Origin: Undibacterium paludis
Lineage (GTDB): Bacteria; Pseudomonadota; Gammaproteobacteria; Burkholderiales; Burkholderiaceae_D
Reading direction: 5' to 3'
Length of the DNA stretch: 64,000 nucleotides
Assembly (NCBI RefSeq): GCF_022568815.1
Contig: NZ_JAKZHX010000003.1
Span: forward strand, 124,001 to 188,000
Below are positions 1-12,138 of the stretch, piece after piece. The notes beneath the pieces were generated by a model that worked only from the letters and a program-made list of their open reading frames with translations, was not told the origin of the DNA and made no database searches. Every line of letters begins with the position of its first letter. Position 1 is the first letter of the stretch. Position numbers and translations under genes: made by a program.

Positions 1-1169
1 AACAGGCCGGTCACAGTAGTTTCCCTGCTCTGGCCAGAAGTATATTTATTGTACTGATCAATACCGTCTGCTATGGTCTTGGACCAGATCAGCAAGTCTT
101 TATTCAGTGGCGCCGTGGCATTTTCAAAATCAGCCTTGACTGCATTCAAGCGCAAATCGAGGCCGCCAGAATTTTGCGAATTAGTCACCGCATAAAGATT
201 GTTGCGCAGACTGCTGAACAATTGCTTGGTCGCGATGATATTGTCGGCTTCAGGAGCAGGACTTGGCAAACTGGCGCTCAAAAACGCTCCAATACCTGCG
301 ACAGAATTCTTGCCAGATTTATTCAGACTCTCATCCGTTGCAACCTGCTCTAGTGCTGCACGCATGGCAGCACGCACATCTTCGCTGAGATTAAAGGTGT
401 TGCCATCAAGTTTTCCTGCATTGGCAATCTTTTTCACCACACAGGCAACTCGCGCGCCCTGCAACGGATCATTGCAGGAAAAAGCTTTATTGAAAGCAAG
501 GTAAGAAATCGCCGTCAGACTTAAACCCTGGATTTTCTCGTCGACATAGCTGTTTGACGACGTATCGGCAGTCGTGTGAATGATGGATACACGCTGCGGA
601 TCAAAACCGAGCAAAGCCTGGACACCTGCCCTGGCCTTGTCGATATTTGCAGGCGTCAGGCTGCCAGCATTTTCTGCAACCTGAACGATCAACTCCGTCA
701 ACGGCGTCACACTACCCCAATATACAGATTCAGGATTGCTGCCTTGCTTGACGACACTGCGTAATTTCAAATCAGCAGGGAAAGGCAGATCAGCCTGTGT
801 CACCTCGTCATACATGGTTGCACCAGGTGCTGAGGCCACCTCAAGCATAAAACTGTTGACGCCATCTGGCACGGTAATCGTATAACTGCCGTCGTCACCT
901 GTCAGGGCACTGCTGAAAACATTGGCCGACTTGTTACCAGCTTTATCCAGCGCATAAGCCTGCACCCTGGCGCCGACTATGCGCCCTTTGGCGACTTGTC
1001 CATTGAATTGCCGGCCATCTGTTTTTATTGCGACGGTAGAGGTATTGCCCGAAGAGCCTGTATTCCCGGCGCCACCACCGCATGCACTCAGTAATCCGAC
1101 AAATAGTGAAGTTAGCAAGACCGGGAGCAGGGATTGGTATTTTTTATTTTTTTCCATGGGCATATTCAT
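1..1169 (-). CDS. Secreted lipoprotein of unknown function (3' end outside window)
   Basis: The reading frame is open from the ATG at 1169 to the window edge, so the C-terminus is missing. The N-terminus carries a lipoprotein signal: a charged start, a hydrophobic stretch and a lipobox LSAC with the acylated Cys at about residue 30, followed by a Gly/Ser-rich linker. Residues of about 50-105 look like a carboxypeptidase-regulatory-like beta-sandwich (AYALDKAGN, TGDDGSYTITVPDG). The remaining roughly 280 residues are not recognised. In-frame ATGs also occur at 1163 and 1157; 1169 was chosen because GGTGA lies about 10 bases upstream. Probably an outer-membrane-anchored surface or periplasmic protein. 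The signal class is clear; the function is unknown. Confidence 0.75.
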   Translation of the reverse strand, partial: MNMPMEKNKKYQSLLPVLLTSLFVGLLSACGGGAGNTGSSGNTSTVAIKTDGRQFNGQVAKGRIVGARVQAYALDKAGNKSANVFSSALTGDDGSYTITVPDGVNSFMLEVASAPGATMYDEVTQADLPFPADLKLRSVVKQGSNPESVYWGSVTPLTELIVQVAENAGSLTPANIDKARAGVQALLGFDPQRVSIIHTTADTSSNSYVDEKIQGLSLTAISYLAFNKAFSCNDPLQGARVACVVKKIANAGKLDGNTFNLSEDVRAAMRAALEQVATDESLNKSGKNSVAGIGAFLSASLPSPAPEADNIIATKQLFSSLRNNLYAVTNSQNSGGLDLRLNAVKADFENATAPLNKDLLIWSKTIADGIDQYNKYTSGQSRETTVTGL

Positions 1170-1486
1170 CTAAAACATCACCAGACATGGCCTGAGAAGA
1201 ATGTTCAGGCACATAAAAAATCTGTCAGGATAATTAAAAAACAAAGTTGTAACAAACTGTAAAATGTAATCGCACGTGATTCTAACATTGAATCTTGATC
1301 TGCCATCTGTGAAATGAAGAAATTAATTCATGCAAAGAAGATATGAACAATAAATGGCGAATTTTTTATGATGGAGAAAAGGAATTTTCAAACTTACACC
1401 TTGGGGGCGGGAGCAGAAATGATTTCAGTAAGTTTGCAGAAACAAACAGATCAGTAATTCAGTCTCAAATCTGAATCAAACCTGAT
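1170..1486. other. AT-rich intergenic region without recognised gene
   Basis: About 315 bases lie between the lipoprotein start and the ftsB stop. The stretch is richer in A and T than its flanks and presumably holds the lipoprotein promoter. I see no convincing ORF, RNA gene or repeat in it. Confidence 0.5.
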
Positions 1487-1816
1487 TTACTGCGGCTTGC
1501 CTGAAGTTGGGGAAACAGGCTCGGAAGCACTCGATGCAGGTGAATTGGGGTCAAGAATTTGCACGAATATTTCATTTTTCTTGATCATGCCTAGTTCAAA
1601 ACGAGCACGCTCCTCTACAGCATCGGTGCCGTTTTTCAAATCCTGGACTTCGGAATCAAGCTTGCTGTTTCGCTCTTTCAACTTTTCATTATTACCCTTC
1701 ACCAGGGCCACCTGCCTGTCCAGCTCCCATACGCGTAGCCAGCCTCCCTTACCCAGCCAGAGCGGGTATTGAATCAGTAATAACAAGGCAGCAAAGGATA
1801 AAGCGATCAAACGCAC
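1487..1816 (-). CDS. ftsB: Cell division protein FtsB
   Basis: 109 residues with the FtsB architecture: one N-terminal transmembrane helix (residues 1-20), a periplasmic coiled coil (about 28-62, [18 protein letters not shown]) and the segment [21 protein letters not shown] typical of the family. FtsB bridges FtsL and FtsQ in the divisome and helps activate septal peptidoglycan synthesis. It lies 77 bases downstream of eno on the same strand, the usual eno-ftsB arrangement in proteobacteria. The Ser/Pro-rich tail ([15 protein letters not shown]) is probably disordered. Confidence 0.93.
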   Translation of the reverse strand: MRLIALSFAALLLLIQYPLWLGKGGWLRVWELDRQVALVKGNNEKLKERNSKLDSEVQDLKNGTDAVEERARFELGMIKKNEIFVQILDPNSPASSASEPVSPTSGKPQ

Positions 1817-1893
1817 AGGTTTTTAGTAGAATGAAAAGACAACAATATGAAAAAGGGGAACAGCGTTCCCCTTTTTGACTCCAAGATACCAGA

Positions 1894-3177
<1,284 letters not shown>

Positions 3178-3565
3178 TCAATTCTCCTAAACGATCAATA
3201 TAGCGAACAAAATAAAACGAATCTGACTTGTGTCTGCAACTGTTGGCCTGGTAAGGCTGACAGGTGAATAAAGCTGTCTGGTTTTTGGTACTAACAAATT
3301 GATATGGCAAATACAGCCAATCAAACTGTCTCGACAAACATGACACGACTTTATTTTTAAACCACTGCGTTGATAAGCAGATTGGCTTCCCATCACACGA
3401 CAAATCAAGCGAAAATGGATTCAATGAACCCTTGTGTCTTTAGCGCATTATCCAGACCAGACAGCACTAAAAATCTATTTTTCAAGTACAGCGCAAATTG
3501 CTGGCAAGTTCAACTGACAGGGGCCAGTACAGAACTGCCCCTGTTGGCATCAATGCAGCAACATC
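3178..3565. other. Intergenic region between pyrG and eno
   Basis: 388 bases without a supportable gene. Short ORFs here have no recognisable protein character and overlap the pyrG or eno ends. It presumably contains the eno promoter and holds the inverted repeat at 3518-3543 just past the pyrG stop. Confidence 0.5.
3518..3543 (-). terminator. Stem-loop downstream of pyrG
   Basis: CAGGGGC and GCCCCTG form 7-bp perfect arms around a 12-base loop, about 23 bases past the pyrG stop. There is no clear U-run after the stem on the minus strand, so it may be a weak terminator or an RNA-stabilising hairpin. Confidence 0.4.
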
Positions 3566-5257
<1,692 letters not shown>

Positions 5258-5319
5258 CTATGCCGTGACTGCGCGAATTCCCGCTTTCAAATCCTGCGAA
5301 TTTTCAGGTCTGACTGGTT

Positions 5320-6273
5320 TTACATTGCATAAAAAACTTGCAATCTGGCAAAATTCTGTGCCCCCTGCCCATTGCTCAATTGCCGGATTTCATTGCTGCG
5401 GCGAATGATGGCAGCTGACAGACCGTAGCTGTCGTTACGCCAGAGATAGCCGATTTCAAGCTCGCCAACCATGGTCTTGGGTTTGACTAGGCTGGCCTGA
5501 TCATTAAAGTAGCCCCCCTGTATTGTGGCATTGTAGGCGATCGCCTTGACTTCGGCCCTGGCAAAGGCATAGCTGGCTGGCTGTTCGGGCAAGACATTCA
5601 GACTGCCAGCCCGCAGCAATAGCTCGCCGCTTGCATCAGTAAAGATGTTGCCAAAATGACCTCTGAAACGCGGCGTCAAATCCACATTGGAAGCAGGTAG
5701 CAAGCGTCCTGGTGAATATTCGGCAGTCAGCACTGCGCCCCATTCATTGCGCAGCTGCGTACTCCAGCCCTGCGGCAAAGGCTGCTTCAACAGACGATGC
5801 AAATGTGTCTGCGTCCATTCACCACCTGCGCAAGGCCCCAGGCAACCAAGGTCCAGGCCCAGTCGCAGGCTTTTACCGTTGACTTCATTTTTCTCTTTGA
5901 AGATACCTGCATATAACCAGCCGGCGTAAGGATGATCAAACGGCGATATCTGCCCTGGCTTCAGTTTGATATCAGATGCCGTGTACAGATCCTGCCCCAG
6001 TCGCCAGCCATAGGTCAGCGACTGCGAGGCATCGCCCCTTGTATATGTTTGCCCTATGCGGTTGCCACTGGTATAAAAACCGTCATCCTTCTTGAACAGG
6101 AGGCTGTCGTTATCGATATCCAGTTGCAGGACTGATTTACCGACTTGCCTGACCTGACTGAACTCATCCCACGATGGCAGTAGATTGTCGGCCAATGCTG
6201 CCGTACTGCTCAACAACAAGGAAAGGCTGGTAACTAATGTCGCCATATGGCGCACGGGTTTGACTGGGTTCAT
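5320..6273 (-). CDS. LpxR-type lipid A deacylase family protein (DUF2219)
   Basis: 317 residues with a signal peptide ending about SSTAALA (residue 28), consistent with export. Matches the LpxR/DUF2219 outer-membrane beta-barrel family: DIDNDSLLFKKDDGFYTSGNRIG carries the conserved Asn-Asp pair and the Tyr-Thr-x-Gly motif of the first strands, and WTQTHLHRLL supplies a conserved His. LpxR removes the 3'-acyloxyacyl group of lipid A from outside the cell. Ends close to an aromatic residue (QVFYAM), as barrel proteins do. Lies 21 bases after the alpha/beta hydrolase on the same strand. Activity is inferred from the family only. Confidence 0.8.
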   Translation of the reverse strand: MNPVKPVRHMATLVTSLSLLLSSTAALADNLLPSWDEFSQVRQVGKSVLQLDIDNDSLLFKKDDGFYTSGNRIGQTYTRGDASQSLTYGWRLGQDLYTASDIKLKPGQISPFDHPYAGWLYAGIFKEKNEVNGKSLRLGLDLGCLGPCAGGEWTQTHLHRLLKQPLPQGWSTQLRNEWGAVLTAEYSPGRLLPASNVDLTPRFRGHFGNIFTDASGELLLRAGSLNVLPEQPASYAFARAEVKAIAYNATIQGGYFNDQASLVKPKTMVGELEIGYLWRNDSYGLSAAIIRRSNEIRQLSNGQGAQNFARLQVFYAM

Positions 6274-6294
6274 GAATAATATTTCAAAATTGAA

Positions 6295-7104
6295 TTAACT
6301 CAGCCTGAAACGGGCGATCATCTCGCGCACGGCAATGGCTGAGGCTACCGGCGTTTCCATGGGAATCAGGTGCCCGCCGGGGATAAGTACATAATTATCA
6401 CCCATCAGCTTCCTGGTTGCCTTGTCCCCTGCCTGCCGGCATTCTATCGACTCGGTTCCACCAACAAAACCGACAGGCATGGCAGGACGTCGTACATTCA
6501 GGCGCCCCAGGCCATGTGGCAGGCTGCGGTATATCGCTGTTTCCACTTCGCGTGTGAAGCGCAGGGTCACACCCTCCGGGTGAGGTTTCAATCCGGCCTT
6601 CATATAATCGCGCAATACCTCGGGCGGCCAGATGGCAAACATTTCTTTTGCGGCAAAGTGCTGGTAAGCCTCTTCTTCATCTTTCCAGATATGTCGCCGC
6701 TTGGCAGAAAACCGTGCAGGCGAAAATTTTCTGTCCCAGCCAAAGAATTTGAATGTCCGCAACAAAAAGGCACGCCAGCCGGCAACGACCGGTGAATCAA
6801 GGACAACAACCGCACGTACCAGGTCGGGCCTGGCCCTTGCCGCCATCAGTGACAAGATGCCACCCAATGAATGTCCCACCAGGATCACAGGTTGCTGATA
6901 ACCGCCTTGCAGGGTATCAATCAATTCCTGCACCAGGTGACGCCAGCCATCAGTGACGGGATAAGCCGGGTTGTGACCAACCATGTCAGTGGTAAAAACC
7001 TCAAAGTCCGTGCGCAAATGATCCAGGAATGCACGGTAAGTCCCTGAGGGGAAGCTGTTCCCATGAACAAAATGGATGATAGGTTTTACTGTAAGCTCGC
7101 TCAT
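6295..7104 (-). CDS. Alpha/beta hydrolase
   Basis: 269 residues, single alpha/beta-hydrolase fold without signal peptide. Seen: the oxyanion-hole segment HFVHGNSFPSGTY, the nucleophile elbow GHSLGG at about residue 97, and a C-terminal PGGHLIPMETP that supplies the catalytic His. Substrate cannot be read from the sequence; relatives are annotated as hydrolases or acyltransferases of the MhpC/YbfF type. Starts 14 bases after the comEC stop, so probably in the tatD-comEC transcript. Confidence 0.85.
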   Translation of the reverse strand: MSELTVKPIIHFVHGNSFPSGTYRAFLDHLRTDFEVFTTDMVGHNPAYPVTDGWRHLVQELIDTLQGGYQQPVILVGHSLGGILSLMAARARPDLVRAVVVLDSPVVAGWRAFLLRTFKFFGWDRKFSPARFSAKRRHIWKDEEEAYQHFAAKEMFAIWPPEVLRDYMKAGLKPHPEGVTLRFTREVETAIYRSLPHGLGRLNVRRPAMPVGFVGGTESIECRQAGDKATRKLMGDNYVLIPGGHLIPMETPVASAIAVREMIARFRLS

Positions 7105-7118
7105 AGCATGGATTTACA

Positions 7119-9557
7119 TTACCGGCCAAACCAATAACGCGCGTTTTCCTGTCTGAATGCTGAAGTCGTCAATGATGCGCCAAATTGTATGCCGATTGCA
7201 CCAGTTTCATCGGTTCTTAGACGTTTTATTCCAAAATCAGCATAGCGCTGGAAAACTTCCGGCTTGGGATGATGGTAACGATTCAGGTAACCAACCTGGA
7301 ATATGGCAATTGAAGGTTGCACGGTTTTCAGAAAGGCAGTTGTCGATGAAGTGCCACTGCCATGGTGTGGCGCCAGCAAAATATCCGCCTTCAATTTTTG
7401 CGGGATGGAGTTGACCAGCTCATCTTCCTGTATGGCCTCTATGTCGCCAGCCAGCAACACTGAGAAACGTCTGGTCGAGACTTTTAGCACGCAACTGCGT
7501 GCATTCGGTTTCCACTTGGTGCTTTCATAACTGACACTGACAGGTTGCAGCATTTCAAAACTGACGCCATCCCATACCCACTGCTGCCCTGCCTCACAAC
7601 GCCGATGTTTTTTTGCAGCCAGAACAATGGGGCTGGCAAGATTGAGCGAACTGCTCACCGTATCCACAGGCAGATGCTTCAATATGGTCACTGCGCCACC
7701 CGAGTGATCGTTGTCATTATGTGAAACCACCATGGTATCGAGCTCATTAATGCCACGCGCATGCAGATACGGCAAAATGACACGACTGCCACTGTCTGAT
7801 TCAAAACCCAGGCCGGGGCCGGTATCATAGAGCAGACGATGATGGCGGGTTTCCAGTAGTAGAGCCATGCCCTGCCCGACATCGAGAGCCGTGATTTGCA
7901 AATCACCGTCATCCGGATGTTGTGGACGCTGAAAAACCAGGGGCAGGCAGCAAATCAGGCCCAGCCAGCGCATGGGCCAGGCTTTTGGAGCCAGCAACCA
8001 CAGCATGCCCAGCATCGCCAGCAAGAACAGGGCAAAACCTGGTAGTGGTGCATTCCATACCGCCATAGGCAAGCCACTAAAATATGCCATGGCCTGCGCC
8101 AGCAACTCCACAAACAAGTGAGCCAGCTTCAGCAAATAAATCGATAATGGCGCCGGCGCTATGCTGCCCAGCAAAGCCAGCGGTGTGACAACAAAACTGA
8201 ACAGGGGAATGGCAATGGCATTGGCAACAGGACTGATCAGGGAAATCTGTCCAAACAAGAGCATGGTCAGGGGAATCAAGCCTATCGTAACAGCATATTG
8301 CGTCAGGCTGGCAGAGCGCAAACCATCGAGCATGCGTGCTTTGAGTTTTTCATCCTGCCTTGGTGTGAATTGCCCGCCACTGGCAAACACGATAATAGCC
8401 ACCGCAGAAAAAGACAACCAGAAGCCGGGGGACATGACGGCCCAGGGATCAAACAACACCACAACTGCAAGCGCCAGACTCAACACCGAAAACAGGCCAC
8501 TGGTACGCCCAGTACAGACGGCAATAGCAACCACTGTCAGCATGATCATGGTTCTTTGTGCTGGCAAGCCAAAACCAGCCAGGGCGACATAAACAAATGC
8601 CATCAATGCCCCGGCCACGGCAGCCGCCTTTTGCGCAGGCAAGCGCAGCGGCAAGGACGTACCCATAAAGAAGGAGTTGCGCCATAAATAAAACACCAGG
8701 CCTGCCAGCAAACCGGCAATCATGGTGATATGCAAACCGGAAATGCTGATCAAATGACCTATGCCCACGCGATTAAAAACCGTCCAGTCGGACTGCGGGA
8801 TTTCACGCTGATCACCCACCACCAGCGCCACGAGAACACCAGCATAGGCATGCTGTGGAAGAGCCGCATGAATGCGCTCACGCAAGCTGGCCCGACTACG
8901 CTCAACCAGGTTACTCCAGCTCCAGACAAATCCATCCAGGCGTTTGTTGTAGTGCGTGTTTTCTGTTTCATCCTTGTCTGACCGCACGGTCCCCGTCGCA
9001 CGCAACCCCTGCTCCAGCAACCAGACCTCATAGTCAAAGCCATAGGGGTTCGCGTTACCGTGTGGACGCTTCATGCGCACCCGCAATTGCCAACGCTCGC
9101 CTGGCTGCACATTCGTGACAGGTATCGCATCAGCGCCATGCATTGCACCATACCAGGAAAGTGCAACCTTTGATGGCCAGTTTGCCCTGGAGGTCAGATC
9201 AAGTCCGTCAGCATGTATCTGCTCCACAGCAAAATTGAATCTTTGCCCCTGCTCAAAATGAAATGGCAAGCTATCGACTGTACCGACCAGCACGACATCC
9301 TTGTTTTCCCATTCTGCAGGCAGGGATTCACGCAGATAAAAATGGGCAAAAGCACTGGCCCAGACAAAACCACATGCAGCAGCAAGCAACATGCGTGCTG
9401 GTAGGCGCCAATAGCTTTTCGATGTAAGCCGGTATAGAAAAAAACTGATACCAACAACCACACTCGTGATGATTGCCAGTACCAAGGGACTCAACAAGCC
9501 GGCCTGCTGCTGCAGAATGGCGACACCGACAACAAAGCCCAACATCACCGCACGCAC
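7119..9557 (-). CDS. comEC: DNA internalization competence protein ComEC/Rec2
   Basis: 812 residues with the full three-part ComEC layout: N-terminal transmembrane/DUF4131 region (about 1-190), central competence channel domain of many transmembrane helices (about 230-510, including IGHLISISGLHITMIAGL), and a C-terminal metallo-beta-lactamase-like domain (about 545-780) with SHNDNDHSGGA and LLAPHHGSGTSS. It forms the inner-membrane channel that takes up single-stranded DNA in natural transformation. Three bases separate it from the tatD stop. An intact copy suggests that the strain may be naturally transformable, which bears on the foreign DNA at 37-42 kb. Confidence 0.95.
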   Translation of the reverse strand: MRAVMLGFVVGVAILQQQAGLLSPLVLAIITSVVVGISFFLYRLTSKSYWRLPARMLLAAACGFVWASAFAHFYLRESLPAEWENKDVVLVGTVDSLPFHFEQGQRFNFAVEQIHADGLDLTSRANWPSKVALSWYGAMHGADAIPVTNVQPGERWQLRVRMKRPHGNANPYGFDYEVWLLEQGLRATGTVRSDKDETENTHYNKRLDGFVWSWSNLVERSRASLRERIHAALPQHAYAGVLVALVVGDQREIPQSDWTVFNRVGIGHLISISGLHITMIAGLLAGLVFYLWRNSFFMGTSLPLRLPAQKAAAVAGALMAFVYVALAGFGLPAQRTMIMLTVVAIAVCTGRTSGLFSVLSLALAVVVLFDPWAVMSPGFWLSFSAVAIIVFASGGQFTPRQDEKLKARMLDGLRSASLTQYAVTIGLIPLTMLLFGQISLISPVANAIAIPLFSFVVTPLALLGSIAPAPLSIYLLKLAHLFVELLAQAMAYFSGLPMAVWNAPLPGFALFLLAMLGMLWLLAPKAWPMRWLGLICCLPLVFQRPQHPDDGDLQITALDVGQGMALLLETRHHRLLYDTGPGLGFESDSGSRVILPYLHARGINELDTMVVSHNDNDHSGGAVTILKHLPVDTVSSSLNLASPIVLAAKKHRRCEAGQQWVWDGVSFEMLQPVSVSYESTKWKPNARSCVLKVSTRRFSVLLAGDIEAIQEDELVNSIPQKLKADILLAPHHGSGTSSTTAFLKTVQPSIAIFQVGYLNRYHHPKPEVFQRYADFGIKRLRTDETGAIGIQFGASLTTSAFRQENARYWFGR

Positions 9558-9560
9558 GAA

Positions 9561-10367
9561 TTATCCTATCAACATGCGTGGCAATACTGTGCGAACATTT
9601 GCTGAAGTGGCAGCAGCCAGATCTGCAATTGACATATTGCGTAATTCAGCCAGCACCCGCCCTATCTCTGGCAACTGCGCAGGCGTATTGAACTCCTCAT
9701 CCAACCAGGCTGGCGGGATATCGGGTGCATCAGTTTCCAGCACGATACTGTCGAGTGGTAAATCACTGGCCAGACGCCTGATCTGCAAGGCACGCGTGAA
9801 AGTCATGGCTCCACCAAAACCGAGCTTGAAGCCTAGCTTGATAAACACCTCCGCCTGCTGGGCACTGCCATTGAAAGCATGGGCAATACCACCATTGACC
9901 TGGATGTGTCGCAGATGCTTGAGTATGATGTCTTGTGACCGTCGCACATGGAGCAGGACCGGCAAATCAAAGTCACGGGCCAGTTTCAGCTGTTCAATAT
10001 AGAAATGCTCCTGCTTTTCACGCAAGGGGCTCTGCGTCAGTTCCGGCACAAAATAATCGAGGCCAATCTCACCTATCGCCACCAGTTTACTGCCGGCATC
10101 TGCCCCTGCCATCAGGCCTGCAACCCTGTCACGTAATAATTGCAGATCTTCTTCTTTTGAAGTGGGAACATACATGGGATGTATGCCCAAGGCATAAAAG
10201 CAGTCTTCACGCTGCTGCCCGAGTGTGATGACTGCCTCAAAATTTGTTTTGTGCACTGCCGGGACAATGATGGCAGACACCCCTGCCCCGGCCGCTTCTT
10301 CGGCAACACTCAGGGATTGCCCGCCGAATTCATTTGCATCCAGATGGCAGTGGCTATCTATCCACAT
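9561..10367 (-). CDS. tatD: TatD family metal-dependent hydrolase
   Basis: 268 residues, TIM-barrel amidohydrolase fold. Metal-site motifs in order: DSHCHLD at the N-terminus, AIGEIGLDYF (Glu ligand), LLHVRRS, HAFNGSA and ETDAPDIPP. TatD proteins are 3'-5' deoxyribonucleases linked to DNA repair and oxidative damage. First gene of a tatD-comEC-hydrolase run. Confidence 0.93.
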   Translation of the reverse strand: MWIDSHCHLDANEFGGQSLSVAEEAAGAGVSAIIVPAVHKTNFEAVITLGQQREDCFYALGIHPMYVPTSKEEDLQLLRDRVAGLMAGADAGSKLVAIGEIGLDYFVPELTQSPLREKQEHFYIEQLKLARDFDLPVLLHVRRSQDIILKHLRHIQVNGGIAHAFNGSAQQAEVFIKLGFKLGFGGAMTFTRALQIRRLASDLPLDSIVLETDAPDIPPAWLDEEFNTPAQLPEIGRVLAELRNMSIADLAAATSANVRTVLPRMLIG

Positions 10368-10413
10368 AGCTTGATACGCTTCAAAAAAAGGTTATAACAA
10401 ATCAACACCCCGA

Positions 10414-11229
10414 TTATGAAGCAGTTTGCCTGTACACCTCAATCTTTTGCAAGGATGCAGGCGTCGGGCGTGACATACTTTTTTGCTGCTGCCACCTGTA
10501 CACAATCAAGCCAGCCGCCAAGGCGGCCAGCAGATGTTTGAGACTATGCCCGCTGATGAAATGAGAACATTGCAGGATTTGCGCATCAAGCAATTCGGTT
10601 ATTTTTGCTACTACATACAGGCCCAGGGCCGCGGTAAACATCAGGGTCCCCTTGCGATCTGCTTTAAGTGCATCATGCATCAAGAGCCTGATCGGTATCA
10701 GTGTCAGCGCCAAACCCTGTATCAGCAGGTAGGGACGCAGGTCACCGCTTTGTTGCCACCAGACGACCGACATCAGGCCCGTCAACAAGAGCAGACCCAA
10801 CTCCATGACCGCCTGACGTGTATCCATGGCTGGCTTATATTCTGCCCTGGTCGCAGCCAGCAGACTGCAACAAGCCAGTGCGATGGGTAACCTGTCCCAG
10901 AACAGACGCGCATTGTCCGGGGCCAGATGGTAATACGTTGAGCAGACAGCTGTCGCTGCCAGGCTGGCCACAAACATCGCGTAAGCCACAAAACTCCGCC
11001 CGCACCCGATTTCCCGTTTTTTCACCTGCAACACAACAAACCCATATATCGCAACCAATGCAAAACCCGTATTGCTAAACACATCCATCACATGCGGCAC
11101 CCCGGCCCAGGTCGATACGTCAGCAAATTCGTGATAATGCTCAAACTGGGCAATCGGGCCGTGCACCAATAGCGCCAACACCGCCAGCAAAGTAATCGCC
11201 GAGGGCAAGGCACGCCAAAAAAGTTTCAT
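10414..11229 (-). CDS. Ceramidase-like (CREST superfamily) integral membrane protein
   Basis: 271 residues with about seven hydrophobic helices. It carries the conserved pattern of the alkaline ceramidase/PAQR/CREST superfamily of membrane hydrolases: a Ser and paired aromatic/His in STYYHLAPDN, WDRLP, and a late GHSLKH with two His spaced as metal ligands. Members cleave amides in lipids or act as receptors; the substrate here is unknown. Divergent from the HTH regulator at 11392. Confidence 0.7.
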   Translation of the reverse strand: MKLFWRALPSAITLLAVLALLVHGPIAQFEHYHEFADVSTWAGVPHVMDVFSNTGFALVAIYGFVVLQVKKREIGCGRSFVAYAMFVASLAATAVCSTYYHLAPDNARLFWDRLPIALACCSLLAATRAEYKPAMDTRQAVMELGLLLLTGLMSVVWWQQSGDLRPYLLIQGLALTLIPIRLLMHDALKADRKGTLMFTAALGLYVVAKITELLDAQILQCSHFISGHSLKHLLAALAAGLIVYRWQQQKSMSRPTPASLQKIEVYRQTAS

Positions 11230-11338
11230 TTATTCCACCAAGTGATTAAAAAAGTCGGCAAAGCTTGCCAAGAAGTGGCGATAAATGAAACCATTAATGG
11301 TAAAGTAGCAGAAAAGCATAGAGAAGGTATTATCTTTT

Positions 11339-11355
11339 GTAACCTTCAATGCTAC
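11339..11355. promoter_or_regulatory. Imperfect inverted repeat in divergent promoter region
   Basis: GTAACCTTCAATGCTAC matches its own reverse complement at 12 of 17 positions and sits between the divergent membrane-protein and HTH genes, 36 bases before the HTH start. A possible autoregulatory operator; weak evidence. Confidence 0.25.
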
Positions 11356-11391
11356 CCACCTTGTAACCAGGCAATAAACTGAACCATCAAC

Positions 11392-12138
11392 ATGACTGAA
11401 ATCAGGCAAATTCTCAGCAGCATCAAGTTTCAGCTCAAGCAACAAGGTAAAACCTACAAGGATGTTGCGCTGACCCTTGACTTGTCAGAAGCCAGCATCA
11501 AACGTCTGCTCAGTACCGAGCATGGCGCCAATATGAGTATCGAGAGACTGGCGCAGCTCAGCCAGTTTCTTGGATTCAGCCTGATGGAAATCACCCAGGA
11601 AGCCAATGCCAGCAATGCCCGTATCCACACCCTGTCCGTCGCACAGGAAAAAGAACTGGTGTCCGATACCAAGCTGCTGCTGGTCGCAGTCTGCGCCTTG
11701 AATCACTGGAAGTTTGAAGAAATCCTGCAGGTATATCAATTCAGCGAAGCAGAGTGCCTGAGCAAATTATTGCGTCTGGATAAATTGAGACTGATCAGCC
11801 TGTTGCCAAATAACCGCATACGTCTGAACATCGCCCGCGATTTTGACTGGCTGGCACATGGGCCGATACGCCTGTATTTTCAGGAAACCGGCATGACAGA
11901 TTTCCTTGATTCACGTTTCCAGCAGGGGCATGAATCCATGCATTTCATCCACGGTATGCTCACCGATGCCGCACTGGAAAAATTCCATGCTGAATTGAGG
12001 TTGCTCAGACAAAAATTTGCTGACCTGCACACGGACAGCCTGGCCAGCCCCTTGAAAAAACGACGTGGTACCGCCGCCCTGTTTGCCATGCGTGAATGGG
12101 AACCGGCCAGCTTTACTGCTTTGCGCAGAAAAACTTAA
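11392..12138 (+). CDS. XRE-type HTH transcriptional regulator
   Basis: 248 residues. Residues 1-70 form an XRE/Cro helix-turn-helix (KTYKDVALTLDLSEASIKRLL, then NMSIERLAQLSQFLGFSLMEI). The rest has no sensor domain I recognise but may contain a second winged-helix segment (LVAVCALNHWKFEEILQVYQ). Family members of this length are common in betaproteobacteria and act as DNA-binding repressors or activators. Its stop overlaps the stop of the convergent DUF1460 gene in the palindrome TTAA. Ligand and targets unknown. Confidence 0.85.
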   Translation: MTEIRQILSSIKFQLKQQGKTYKDVALTLDLSEASIKRLLSTEHGANMSIERLAQLSQFLGFSLMEITQEANASNARIHTLSVAQEKELVSDTKLLLVAVCALNHWKFEEILQVYQFSEAECLSKLLRLDKLRLISLLPNNRIRLNIARDFDWLAHGPIRLYFQETGMTDFLDSRFQQGHESMHFIHGMLTDAALEKFHAELRLLRQKFADLHTDSLASPLKKRRGTAALFAMREWEPASFTALRRKT

